Assembly: GCA_910583795.1 (NCBI GenBank)
Contig: CAJTZQ010000015.1
Location: 1 to 56,609, forward strand
Reading direction: 5' to 3'
Length of the DNA: 56,609 bases
Source of the DNA: an uncultured Muribaculaceae bacterium
GTDB taxonomy: Bacteria; Bacteroidota; Bacteroidia; Bacteroidales; Muribaculaceae
This document shows, piece by piece, positions 25,027 to 32,923 of this stretch (the first letter of the stretch is position 1; every line of letters begins with the position of its first letter). The notes under the pieces are model-generated. The model saw only the letters and a program-made list of their open reading frames with translations, had not been told where the DNA came from and did not search any database. The position numbers were made by a program, and so were the translations under genes.

Positions 25027-27124
25027 TTCAAGACAACAGGAGGCAGTTGAAGCAACAGAAGGACGAGTGCGCGTAGTTGCAGGAGCAGGTTCCGGTAAAA
25101 CACGTGTGCTCGCCCACCGCTATGCATTCCTCGTAAATGAGATTGGTGTAAGCCCCGGTAATATCCTTTGCCTTACTTTTACTAACAAGGCTGCACAGGA
25201 GATGAAACGTAGAATCTCGACGATGGTTGACCGTGGAAGCGTGAACGATTTTATATGCACAATCCACAGCTTCTGCGCAAAGTTCCTTCGTAAGGAAATC
25301 TATCGAATAGGTTATCCGAGAAATTTCACCATCATAGATGAAGAAGATGGAAAAGCCCTGGCACGCCAGGCAATGCAGGAGTTCGGTATTGACCGCCGCA
25401 AAACTACCGCTGAGCGTTTCCTTAAAGGCGTGGCAGCGCTTAAAGGTTACGAACCCACTCAATATATCCAGAAACATCTCCTCCCTTGTTCTTCATCTGA
25501 AGCCCCCGATGCGACAGTCAGATATCTGCGTCTCCAGTTGAAACAATTCGCTCTCGATTATGACGATCTCCTCTATTTCACTCTTTATATTCTGCAGCAT
25601 TTTGAAGATGCTCGGCGTGAATGGACAGAGAAGCTCAACTATGTAATGGTCGATGAAGTTCAGGATTGCACAGGTGATGACTGGAAACTTCTTCATGCAG
25701 TGACGCAACATCATGGCAACTTGTTTGTGGTTGGAGACCCTGACCAGGCTATTTACGAATGGAGAGGTGCCAATCCAAAAATATTTGTAGATTTCAAGGC
25801 TCAGACAGACATTATCCTTAATGAAAATTACAGGTCGACACCCGATATCCTTGATGTGGCAAACCATATTATCGAACATAACCACAACAGGGTAAAGAAA
25901 GACCTTTTCACTGTTAAACTCAATGAGCGCCAGGTTGTCCACCTTCATGCAAAATCCGAAAAGGAGGAGGCGGAGAGAATAGCTTCCCGCATAGAAGAGG
26001 GAATCAAAGAGGGTATGAAATATGGTGAATTTGCCATATTGTACCGTAGTTCATTCCTGTCACGCCAGATGGAACAGGCTCTTTTGAAACATCACATACC
26101 TTATTCGGTATGGGGTGGGGTAAGATTTTTTGAACGAAAAGAAATTAAAGACGTGCTTAGCTACTTACGTGTGGTGGCAAGCGACACAGATGATTTATCA
26201 TTCCGACGAATCATCAATCTGCCGGCAAGAAAATTTGGAGAAGCTTCAATGAAGACATTGATTAAAATCGCCGAATCTGAAGGGGTTTCTCTTATGAATG
26301 CTTTGAGGTATCACATAGATGACAAGACGTTTTCAAAGCCTTCTTTGCGTAAATTCATCAACCTTATAGACTCGGCGCGGGAAAGAGTTTCTTTGATGCC
26401 TGTTTCTGAATTGACTGATTGGATTCTTAACGAAAGCGGTTTGGGGGATCTATACCGAATTGATGAGGAGGAAGAACGTCTCGAAAATCTTACCGAACTT
26501 ATCAACTCCATGAAAGAGTTTGAAGAAAGTAGAATTGATGAAGGAGACGCAGACCTCGTATCGTATCTGCAAGAAATAGCTTTATATACCAACGCCGATA
26601 AATCTATGGATTCCGAAAAGGTCAGAATGATGACCATCCACCAGTCAAAGGGACTGGAGTTTCCTGAAGTATTTGTTGTAGGACTTACTGAAGGCATATT
26701 CCCAAATCATCGTTCAATCCGTGAACGCCGACAGGATGGTGAGGAAGAGGAACGAAGATTGATGTATGTTGCGGTGACACGCGCAGAAAAGATGTTGTGG
26801 CTTTGCGAATCTGAAGGGTATATGAATGAAAACGGTGCTTTGAAATACCCTTCAAGATTTCTTTCCGAGGTGCCTGAAGGTATGCTCAAAATAGAGGGGC
26901 AGCTCGATCCTGTGCTTAGATCAGGCACTATGGGACTTGTCTCTATGCTGAACGAAGAGTTGGGGCAAGGCTCGGAAAAGCCATGGGAAAACGGCACCCG
27001 TGTCAGTCACCGCGTTTTCGGTGAAGGGGTGATAGAGTCATACGACGCTACGGCAAAATCTTACAAAGTACGTTTCGCGGCTTCAACCCGCAATCTCCTT
27101 CCCCATGTCCTCACAAGGATTTAG
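25016..27124 (+). CDS. UvrD/PcrA-type superfamily 1 DNA helicase
   Basis: 702 residues, overlapping the ispF end. A 3'-5' DNA helicase for repair and replication restart. Motifs in order: Q motif LNSRQQEAVEA, Walker A VAGAGSGKTR, motif Ia CLTFTNKAAQEM, Walker B VDEVQD (DEVQD instead of the more common DEFQD), motif III GDPDQAIYEWRGA, motif IV LYRSSFLSRQMEQAL, motif V TIHQSKGLEFPEVFV and motif VI RRLMYVAVTRAEK. The C-terminus (GTRVSHRVFGEGVIESYD) has the Tudor-like tail of PcrA/UvrD proteins. It could also be called PcrA; family assignment is firm. Confidence 0.93.
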   Translation: MNLNSRQQEAVEATEGRVRVVAGAGSGKTRVLAHRYAFLVNEIGVSPGNILCLTFTNKAAQEMKRRISTMVDRGSVNDFICTIHSFCAKFLRKEIYRIGYPRNFTIIDEEDGKALARQAMQEFGIDRRKTTAERFLKGVAALKGYEPTQYIQKHLLPCSSSEAPDATVRYLRLQLKQFALDYDDLLYFTLYILQHFEDARREWTEKLNYVMVDEVQDCTGDDWKLLHAVTQHHGNLFVVGDPDQAIYEWRGANPKIFVDFKAQTDIILNENYRSTPDILDVANHIIEHNHNRVKKDLFTVKLNERQVVHLHAKSEKEEAERIASRIEEGIKEGMKYGEFAILYRSSFLSRQMEQALLKHHIPYSVWGGVRFFERKEIKDVLSYLRVVASDTDDLSFRRIINLPARKFGEASMKTLIKIAESEGVSLMNALRYHIDDKTFSKPSLRKFINLIDSARERVSLMPVSELTDWILNESGLGDLYRIDEEEERLENLTELINSMKEFEESRIDEGDADLVSYLQEIALYTNADKSMDSEKVRMMTIHQSKGLEFPEVFVVGLTEGIFPNHRSIRERRQDGEEEERRLMYVAVTRAEKMLWLCESEGYMNENGALKYPSRFLSEVPEGMLKIEGQLDPVLRSGTMGLVSMLNEELGQGSEKPWENGTRVSHRVFGEGVIESYDATAKSYKVRFAASTRNLLPHVLTRI

Positions 27125-27164
27125 ATATCTCAAAATTATAGCAAAGTGGGATTAATGATATCAA

Positions 27165-27207
27165 AAACGGCATCTCGGATAAATAATCAAAATTCGGGAC
27201 GCCGTTT
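27165..27207 (+). terminator. terminator after the helicase gene
   Basis: Arms at 27165-27180 and 27192-27207 share AAACGGC/GCCGTTT and pair over 16 positions with one mismatch and two wobbles around an 11-nt loop. A T-rich stretch follows. The rest of 27125-27346 is AT-rich leader of the next gene with no clear promoter. Confidence 0.7.
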
Positions 27208-27346
27208 ATTATTTTGGATTATTTTTTTGCACAATTGAAATTTATTTGCTTAATTTACAGCCGTATTTTCAACTTCCTTATGAAAAGACATAAATAATAC
27301 CTGTTCATCTATTGAAGTTGTTTAAACTTCATTAATTTCATAACCC

Positions 27347-28558
27347 ATGAATGACTTCGATATAATCAAATTTATTTCCGACGGTTTTGAAAAAGCCAAA
27401 AGCGGAGATGCAATCAACATTTATAATAAAGTGGCACGCTTTGAGGAAATAAATACAATTCCCTTAAAAAGCCATTATCCATACGGATGGATAATCTACT
27501 ATGCGCTTCATCAGTCCTCCGACAATGAAATCCAATCAAGGAAAAAAATGCTGGCACGCTATTTTCAACTGCAATTGACAGTGCCACATAAATTGCATTC
27601 AATGATCCTTACACAAGCCATTCGCTTATATAAAAATGCAAAAGATGTGGCTTTCAATAAGAAGCAGGATACAGTTATCAGATTTTCAATTATAAATTTT
27701 ATAAAAATATGGAATCTTGACAATCTGCGTCCCGGAGATTGGAAAAGGAAGGACCTTGAAGGGAAAAAACTCAGTTCCACTACAGAAAAGTTAATTACTT
27801 TGTGCGTGGATGAACTGGAGGAAACCCATACTCTACCGACAAAAGAATTGTTGATGGTAATCGACAAGGCAGTCAATGAATATCCCGATTCTTTCAATAT
27901 TCTTAGCCAAAGAGCTGCCATACATTTACTCGCGAATGAAAAAGAATCTGCCGCAGCATTATTACGCAAAGCCATTTCAATGGCCCCCGGAAAATTTTAT
28001 TTGTGGAGTAAACTTGCCTCAACTGTTTCACCTTCTGAAAATCCAAGATTGCTACTTGCTCTATTGTATAAAGCCCTTTCTGCACCGGGCTCCGATCAAT
28101 TCAAAGGGAAAATCAGGGTTTCGCTTGCCGATGTTCTCTCTTCAAGAGGTGCATTTCCACAAGCACTTTGGGAATTGAATAAAGTGAGGAGCATATATAA
28201 TCAAAATCAATGGCATCTGTCGCCCAAATATAATGAGATATTGAAGCGAATACCGGCAGATACAATTCCAGACAATCCTGAAAGATTCTACAAGAAAATG
28301 GAATTTCTCGCTGATGAAGAAATATATGCCGCCCTACCCTCTCTTTCGGTGACAAAGACTTACCATAAAAAGGCTTCATCTGATGAAACCAAATCAGGCT
28401 TTGGGAAATCTTCCGTGGCATGGAGAGTCACAGACAAGACAGGGAAAAATTATTGGATCAATCCTCTGCGCTTCAATTTGAATCCGAATCTTCCTATAGG
28501 TTGCAATCTGACGGTGAGAATCTGCAATGGGAAAGTGGTAAACGCCAAAGAAGCATAA
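27347..28558 (+). CDS. TPR-like helical protein of unknown function with beta-rich tail
   Basis: 403 residues, no signal peptide, cytoplasmic. The N-terminal 150 residues are helical (IKFISDGFEKAKSGDAINIY, then YGWIIYYALHQ). Residues about 165-290 look like TPR repeats (AVNEYPDSFNILSQRAAIHLLANEKESAAALLRKAISMAP). The last 50 residues (VAWRVTDKTGKNYWINPLRF, LPIGCNLTVRICNGKVV) are beta-rich, perhaps an OB-like domain. The combination recalls TPR proteins predicted to take part in conflict (defence) systems, but I cannot name a family with confidence. It is a single gene between two terminators, converging with dnaJ, so context does not help. Confidence 0.6.
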   Translation: MNDFDIIKFISDGFEKAKSGDAINIYNKVARFEEINTIPLKSHYPYGWIIYYALHQSSDNEIQSRKKMLARYFQLQLTVPHKLHSMILTQAIRLYKNAKDVAFNKKQDTVIRFSIINFIKIWNLDNLRPGDWKRKDLEGKKLSSTTEKLITLCVDELEETHTLPTKELLMVIDKAVNEYPDSFNILSQRAAIHLLANEKESAAALLRKAISMAPGKFYLWSKLASTVSPSENPRLLLALLYKALSAPGSDQFKGKIRVSLADVLSSRGAFPQALWELNKVRSIYNQNQWHLSPKYNEILKRIPADTIPDNPERFYKKMEFLADEEIYAALPSLSVTKTYHKKASSDETKSGFGKSSVAWRVTDKTGKNYWINPLRFNLNPNLPIGCNLTVRICNGKVVNAKEA

Positions 28559-28619
28559 TAACAATATTAGGAGAGCAGCAATTCTAAATAAATTGCCGCT
28601 CTCCTAATATTGTTATTAT
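28555..28619. terminator. long bidirectional terminator hairpin
   Basis: Two 29-nt arms (28555-28583 and 28591-28619) pair with a single A-C mismatch around the 7-nt loop CTAAATA. It begins within the stop codon region of the TPR gene and ends 14 bp before the dnaJ stop codon, so it can serve both convergent genes. The stem is unusually long for a terminator. Confidence 0.9.
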
Positions 28620-28633
28620 TATCGTGTAATTAA

Positions 28634-29833
28634 TTATTCTCCGCGGTTTTCTTTATTGAAAATGTGGCGTAGACGCGAGAAGATTCTCTTTGCCGTTGAT
28701 TCTGTCGGAACAACATTTGGAGTATCCTTAAGGCTTTCTATCGCAGCCTTCTCAGCGTCTGTCAGCGATTCCGGAACATATACCATAACATTCACAAGAA
28801 GATCGCCCCTGTTACTGCTGTTCATCTCAGGAAGACCCTTACCTCTCAAACGAAGCACCTTACCGGGCTGAGTCCCGGCGGCAATCTTAAGCCTTGCCCT
28901 ACCGTCGACTGTCGGAATCTCAGCATTTCCTCCCAAAGCAGCAGTAGGGAAATCAAGCATGAGATTATAGATAAGATCATTACCGTCTCGGATAAGTTCA
29001 GAATCCTTCTCCTCTTGAATCACGATAAGCAAATCGCCATTGACACCGCCGTGACGAGGTGCATTGCCTTGACCACGAAGAGTCAATGTCATGCCGTCTT
29101 CAACGCCGGCAGGGATGTGGAAGCTGACAACCTCCTCCTTCCGTTCGATTCCAGTGCCATTGCAATAGCTACATTTCTCTGAAATGATCTTGCCTTCTCC
29201 ATTACATTCAGGGCACACAGCTTCACTCTGAACAGCCCCGAAAATCGATTGTTGCACACGAGTGATGTATCCGGTGCCATGACAACGTTGACATGTATGA
29301 AACGCTGTACCGTCTTTTGCTCCGGTTCCCTTGCAATGCGGACAAGCCACCATACGGGGTATTTTGAGCTTTTTGTCAACACCGTTCATAATGTCTTTAA
29401 GGGTCACCTTAACTGTGATACGCAAGTCCGTACCCTTATTCACGTGTTGACGGGGACGACCTCCGGTTGCTCCTTCGAAACCACTGAAGCCTCCCATACC
29501 TCCCATTCTGCCACCGAAGATATCGCCAAAATGAGCGAAGATATCTTCCATAGACATGCCGCCGCTACTATAGAAGTCACCACCTGCGCCGCCACCAAAT
29601 CCTTGTGGTCCCATAGAGTGACCGAACTGGTCATATTTCGCACGCTTATCCGCGTCACTAAGCACATCGTATGCTTCAGCCGCCTCCTTGAATTTTTCCT
29701 CAGCTTCTTTATCGCCCGGATTTTTATCAGGATGGTACTTGATCGCCATCTTACGATATGCCTTCTTTATTTCGTCAGCGCTGGCGCCTTTTGAAACGCC
29801 CAACACTTCATAGTAATCTCTTTTTTCTGCCAT
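28634..29833 (-). CDS. dnaJ: molecular chaperone DnaJ
   Basis: 399 residues. The J domain has the HPD motif (AIKYHPDKNPGD). Then comes a Gly/Phe-rich linker (FGGGAGGDFYSSGG), four zinc-binding CxxCxGxG repeats (CPHCKGTG, CQRCHGTG, CPECNGEG, CSYCNGTG), and the C-terminal substrate-binding domain. DnaJ stimulates the ATPase of DnaK and delivers unfolded proteins. It lies 50 bp after grpE and is co-transcribed with it; dnaK is not in the window. No CIRCE element was found upstream of the pair. Confidence 0.98.
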   Translation of the reverse strand: MAEKRDYYEVLGVSKGASADEIKKAYRKMAIKYHPDKNPGDKEAEEKFKEAAEAYDVLSDADKRAKYDQFGHSMGPQGFGGGAGGDFYSSGGMSMEDIFAHFGDIFGGRMGGMGGFSGFEGATGGRPRQHVNKGTDLRITVKVTLKDIMNGVDKKLKIPRMVACPHCKGTGAKDGTAFHTCQRCHGTGYITRVQQSIFGAVQSEAVCPECNGEGKIISEKCSYCNGTGIERKEEVVSFHIPAGVEDGMTLTLRGQGNAPRHGGVNGDLLIVIQEEKDSELIRDGNDLIYNLMLDFPTAALGGNAEIPTVDGRARLKIAAGTQPGKVLRLRGKGLPEMNSSNRGDLLVNVMVYVPESLTDAEKAAIESLKDTPNVVPTESTAKRIFSRLRHIFNKENRGE

Positions 29834-29883
29834 GGCTTACGTCTCCTAATTATTGGTTATGGCTTCTCTGCTTTTATTTGTGA

Positions 29884-30495
29884 TCACTGTGCAACCACAA
29901 CCTTGGCGTGACGAAGCACCTTGTCATTGATCATATAGCCTTTCTCAACGGTATCAAGAATCTTACCTTTCTTTGATTCGTCAGGTACAGGGACCACAGA
30001 AATGGCTTCATGTTTCTCCGTGTCAAAAGTATCATCGTTCGGATCAAATTCTTTTACGCCGTTTTGAGCGAGATATTTTTTTAGTTTATTGTATATAAGA
30101 ATAATACCCTCTTTCATAGCCTCACTGTCTCCACTTGTCTCGGATGCTTTGATTCCTCTCTCGAAATCATCCATAATAGGAAGAAGACCTTTCAGCACAT
30201 TTTCTCCGGCATTTTTGATTATTTCGCTTTTCTCTTTAAGCGTGCGCTTACGGAAATTGTCGAATTCAGCCATGAGGAAAAGATATTCCTTCTTCTCTTT
30301 ATCAACTTGAGCCTTAAGATCCTCAACCTGCTTTTCAAGAGAATTCTCTTCCCCTTCAGTTTCTAATTCTTTTGTGTTTTCCTCTTCAGGGATCACATCA
30401 TCGACTGCCACTTTCTGACCTTCGGGATTTTTTATATCTTCAGCTTCATTCTTGAAGCCTTTTTCTTGGTCTTTATTATATTTATTCTTTTCCAT
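29884..30495 (-). CDS. grpE: nucleotide exchange factor GrpE
   Basis: 203 residues. GrpE releases ADP from DnaK. The acidic, unordered N-terminus (about 1-55) leads into a long coiled coil (LEKQVEDLKAQVDKEKKEYL) and the beta-wing domain with FDRG-like EFDPNDDTFDTEKHEAIS, the family signature. MEKNKY at 30495 is the only reasonable start. The upstream 122 bp toward ispE are AT-rich without a clear promoter match. Confidence 0.97.
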   Translation of the reverse strand: MEKNKYNKDQEKGFKNEAEDIKNPEGQKVAVDDVIPEEENTKELETEGEENSLEKQVEDLKAQVDKEKKEYLFLMAEFDNFRKRTLKEKSEIIKNAGENVLKGLLPIMDDFERGIKASETSGDSEAMKEGIILIYNKLKKYLAQNGVKEFDPNDDTFDTEKHEAISVVPVPDESKKGKILDTVEKGYMINDKVLRHAKVVVAQ

Positions 30496-30617
30496 AATGG
30501 ATAGTTGTTTGAAATTTACACATTCAAATATTGCGCCAATAAGTGTTAAATATGAAGATTAATTCATTTCAATACATTTGGCAATTGCATATTCCGGAGA
30601 TATTTCACCTCAAATTA

Positions 30618-31508
30618 CTATAGTTCAAACAACCAAACTCCGCTATAAGTTGACCCAAGAACATCTCTTGCATTTTTTGCAGCATCTCCCTCTTCAAATA
30701 TCCCGTAGATTGAAGAACCGGAACCAGACATGGAAGCGTAAGTGGCTCCCAATTTATAAATATTACTCTTTAGATTCGCCAATTCAGGATGTGAAGGGAA
30801 TATAGATTCTTCAAAGTCATTAACAACCAAGCCTTTCCATTTTGAAAGAGGAAGATCAGGAAGAAATCGCAAATCAAATTTAGGAGACTTTGGCGTAATT
30901 CCTGAAAATGCCTCCCTGGTAGATACATACACGTCAGGTTTGACTATCAAAAGCCATCTGCCTGAAAGATCTATATCTATTGGTGTAAGTTCTTCCCCGA
31001 TACTCTCTGCAAAACATGGCTTATTGTAAATAAAAAACGGACAATCAGCACCAAGCCTGACAGCCATATCACATAGTTCATTACGTGAGAACCTTTCTCC
31101 CGTCAATTCATTCAGGCTCACCAACGTAAATGAAGCATCCGCGCTTCCGCCACCGAGCCCGGCACCATCCGGCAAATGTTTGTCAAGAGATATACTGAAT
31201 AATCCTGCTTCATCGAGTCCGCCGAACCTATCAAAATAAGATTTTAAAAACAAGGTCGTTGCCTTCACAACCAGGTTTTGCTCCGGTGGGCAATCTATCC
31301 TTCTGCCCATCAATTGAAATTTACAACCGCTTACCTGATTATTGTCTACCGTTATCTCAAGAATGTCGTCAAAAGCCTCAGGCTGCTGAGGCATGCCACT
31401 TTCTATCCCTACGGGGAAAAAAACGGTTTCAAGATTGTGATAACCGTCTTCCCTTTTCATCACTATATTTAATCCAAGATTGATCTTGGCGTTTACGAAC
31501 TTTATCAT
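30618..31508 (-). CDS. ispE: 4-diphosphocytidyl-2-C-methyl-D-erythritol kinase
   Basis: 296 residues, a GHMP kinase of the MEP isoprenoid pathway. It phosphorylates CDP-ME before IspF cyclises it. Seen: the start INLGLNIVMKREDGYHNLETVF, the GHMP ATP loop LPDGAGLGGGSADASF at about residues 105-120, and the closing motif ATYASMSGSGSSIYGIF. It starts 8 bp downstream of the MATE transporter stop codon and is read with it. Confidence 0.96.
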   Translation of the reverse strand: MIKFVNAKINLGLNIVMKREDGYHNLETVFFPVGIESGMPQQPEAFDDILEITVDNNQVSGCKFQLMGRRIDCPPEQNLVVKATTLFLKSYFDRFGGLDEAGLFSISLDKHLPDGAGLGGGSADASFTLVSLNELTGERFSRNELCDMAVRLGADCPFFIYNKPCFAESIGEELTPIDIDLSGRWLLIVKPDVYVSTREAFSGITPKSPKFDLRFLPDLPLSKWKGLVVNDFEESIFPSHPELANLKSNIYKLGATYASMSGSGSSIYGIFEEGDAAKNARDVLGSTYSGVWLFEL

Positions 31509-31516
31509 AATATTGT

Positions 31517-32854
31517 TTATTTGCTTATTTCAAATCTATTGATAAGGGTCTCTCTCCATTGTGCCGCAAGGATAACGCCACGCAACATCAGATAGCATAA
31601 AAATGCAGTCCATAATGACTTGTTATCCACCACGCACAGGCTTATACCCTCACCATCATAATGAAGAAACGCAATTATATAGAAAACAATTGTAGAAATA
31701 ATAGTTGCCACCATCATTTTTCTTGTACAAGTGACGCCTATATAAAAACCATCATATATGAACGCCCATGCCGACACTATGGGTATCAGTCCTATCCATA
31801 TTCTAAGTCCCGCTATTCCGGTCCATACTTCTGGCTGATCGGTCAGTACCGTTGAAATTGCAACACATCCTATCGAATACAATAAAGTGAATAATAAAGC
31901 CATTCCTAAAGTCCACTTCAACAGAGCCGATACTGTGAGCCGTAAATTTCCCTTCTCTTTGGCTCCTGAATATTTCCCTACAAGAGCCTCTGCACTGAAC
32001 GCGAATCCGTCCATAAAAAAGGAAAAGAACTGAAACAATTGCATCACAATCACGTTCACGGCAAGTGTAAGTGCTCCAAGTCTGGCTCCGGCAGAAGCAA
32101 CTCCAAGGCTGACGCTTATAATACATGCTGAACGTATGAAGAGATTGGAGTTAACAGAAAAAAACTTTCCAAGACCACCGCCTCTTATTATATCTTTGAG
32201 CGGACACCATAGTCTCTTACCCTTCCTGAACCTGACAGCACATACGTAAGCAATTATCAATCCAATCCAGTTGGCAAATAATGTTCCCCAGGCTACACCT
32301 TCAAATCCTACGTGCATACCGAAAACCAACAGGAAACTCAACCCTATATTGATTAAATTGACTGCAATTGCTATAGCCATCGGATAGACTGTAGACTGCA
32401 TTCCGACAAACCAGCCGCTTATTGCCATGACACCAAGAATTGCCGGAGCTCCCCATATCGATATTGAAAAATAACGTGCAACATAATCCGAAACTTCAGG
32501 CTCCGCGTGGATCACAAGTAACAGCAAATTCATTAAAGGCACCTGCATAATGATTATCACTAAACCTCCAATCAACGCCAATCCCAGAGCCCGGGAAAAC
32601 ACCTGCCTTAACGCATTCTCATCATTTGCGCCATAAGCGGTTGCTGTCAGTCCTGTGGTTCCAGCCCTTAAAAAACCGAACAGCCAGAACACAACATTCA
32701 TCATAACCGAACCTACCGCAATTGCAGCAAGATATATCTCTGAACCTAAATGACCGGAAATCGCAGTGTCGCATAATCCAAGCAACGGCACTGTAATATT
32801 ACTGACAATAGCAGGAAAACTGAGTTTTAATATGTCTTTATCAATTTGTTTCAA
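31517..32854 (-). CDS. MATE-family efflux transporter (DinF-like)
   Basis: 445 residues with about twelve transmembrane helices in two bundles. The start KQIDKDILKLSFPAIVSNITVPLLGLCDTAISGHLGS is the MATE signature of the DinF branch, which exports drugs or metabolites in exchange for H+ or Na+. The substrate cannot be read from sequence. The gene precedes ispE closely and follows the S9 peptidase gene after a 69-bp gap. Confidence 0.93.
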   Translation of the reverse strand: MKQIDKDILKLSFPAIVSNITVPLLGLCDTAISGHLGSEIYLAAIAVGSVMMNVVFWLFGFLRAGTTGLTATAYGANDENALRQVFSRALGLALIGGLVIIIMQVPLMNLLLLVIHAEPEVSDYVARYFSISIWGAPAILGVMAISGWFVGMQSTVYPMAIAIAVNLINIGLSFLLVFGMHVGFEGVAWGTLFANWIGLIIAYVCAVRFRKGKRLWCPLKDIIRGGGLGKFFSVNSNLFIRSACIISVSLGVASAGARLGALTLAVNVIVMQLFQFFSFFMDGFAFSAEALVGKYSGAKEKGNLRLTVSALLKWTLGMALLFTLLYSIGCVAISTVLTDQPEVWTGIAGLRIWIGLIPIVSAWAFIYDGFYIGVTCTRKMMVATIISTIVFYIIAFLHYDGEGISLCVVDNKSLWTAFLCYLMLRGVILAAQWRETLINRFEISK

Positions 32855-32923
32855 CTCTTATCTATTAAACGACAAGATTCCGGTAGCAATGCAACCGGAA
32901 TCCCGCCATATATTATACTTGTA

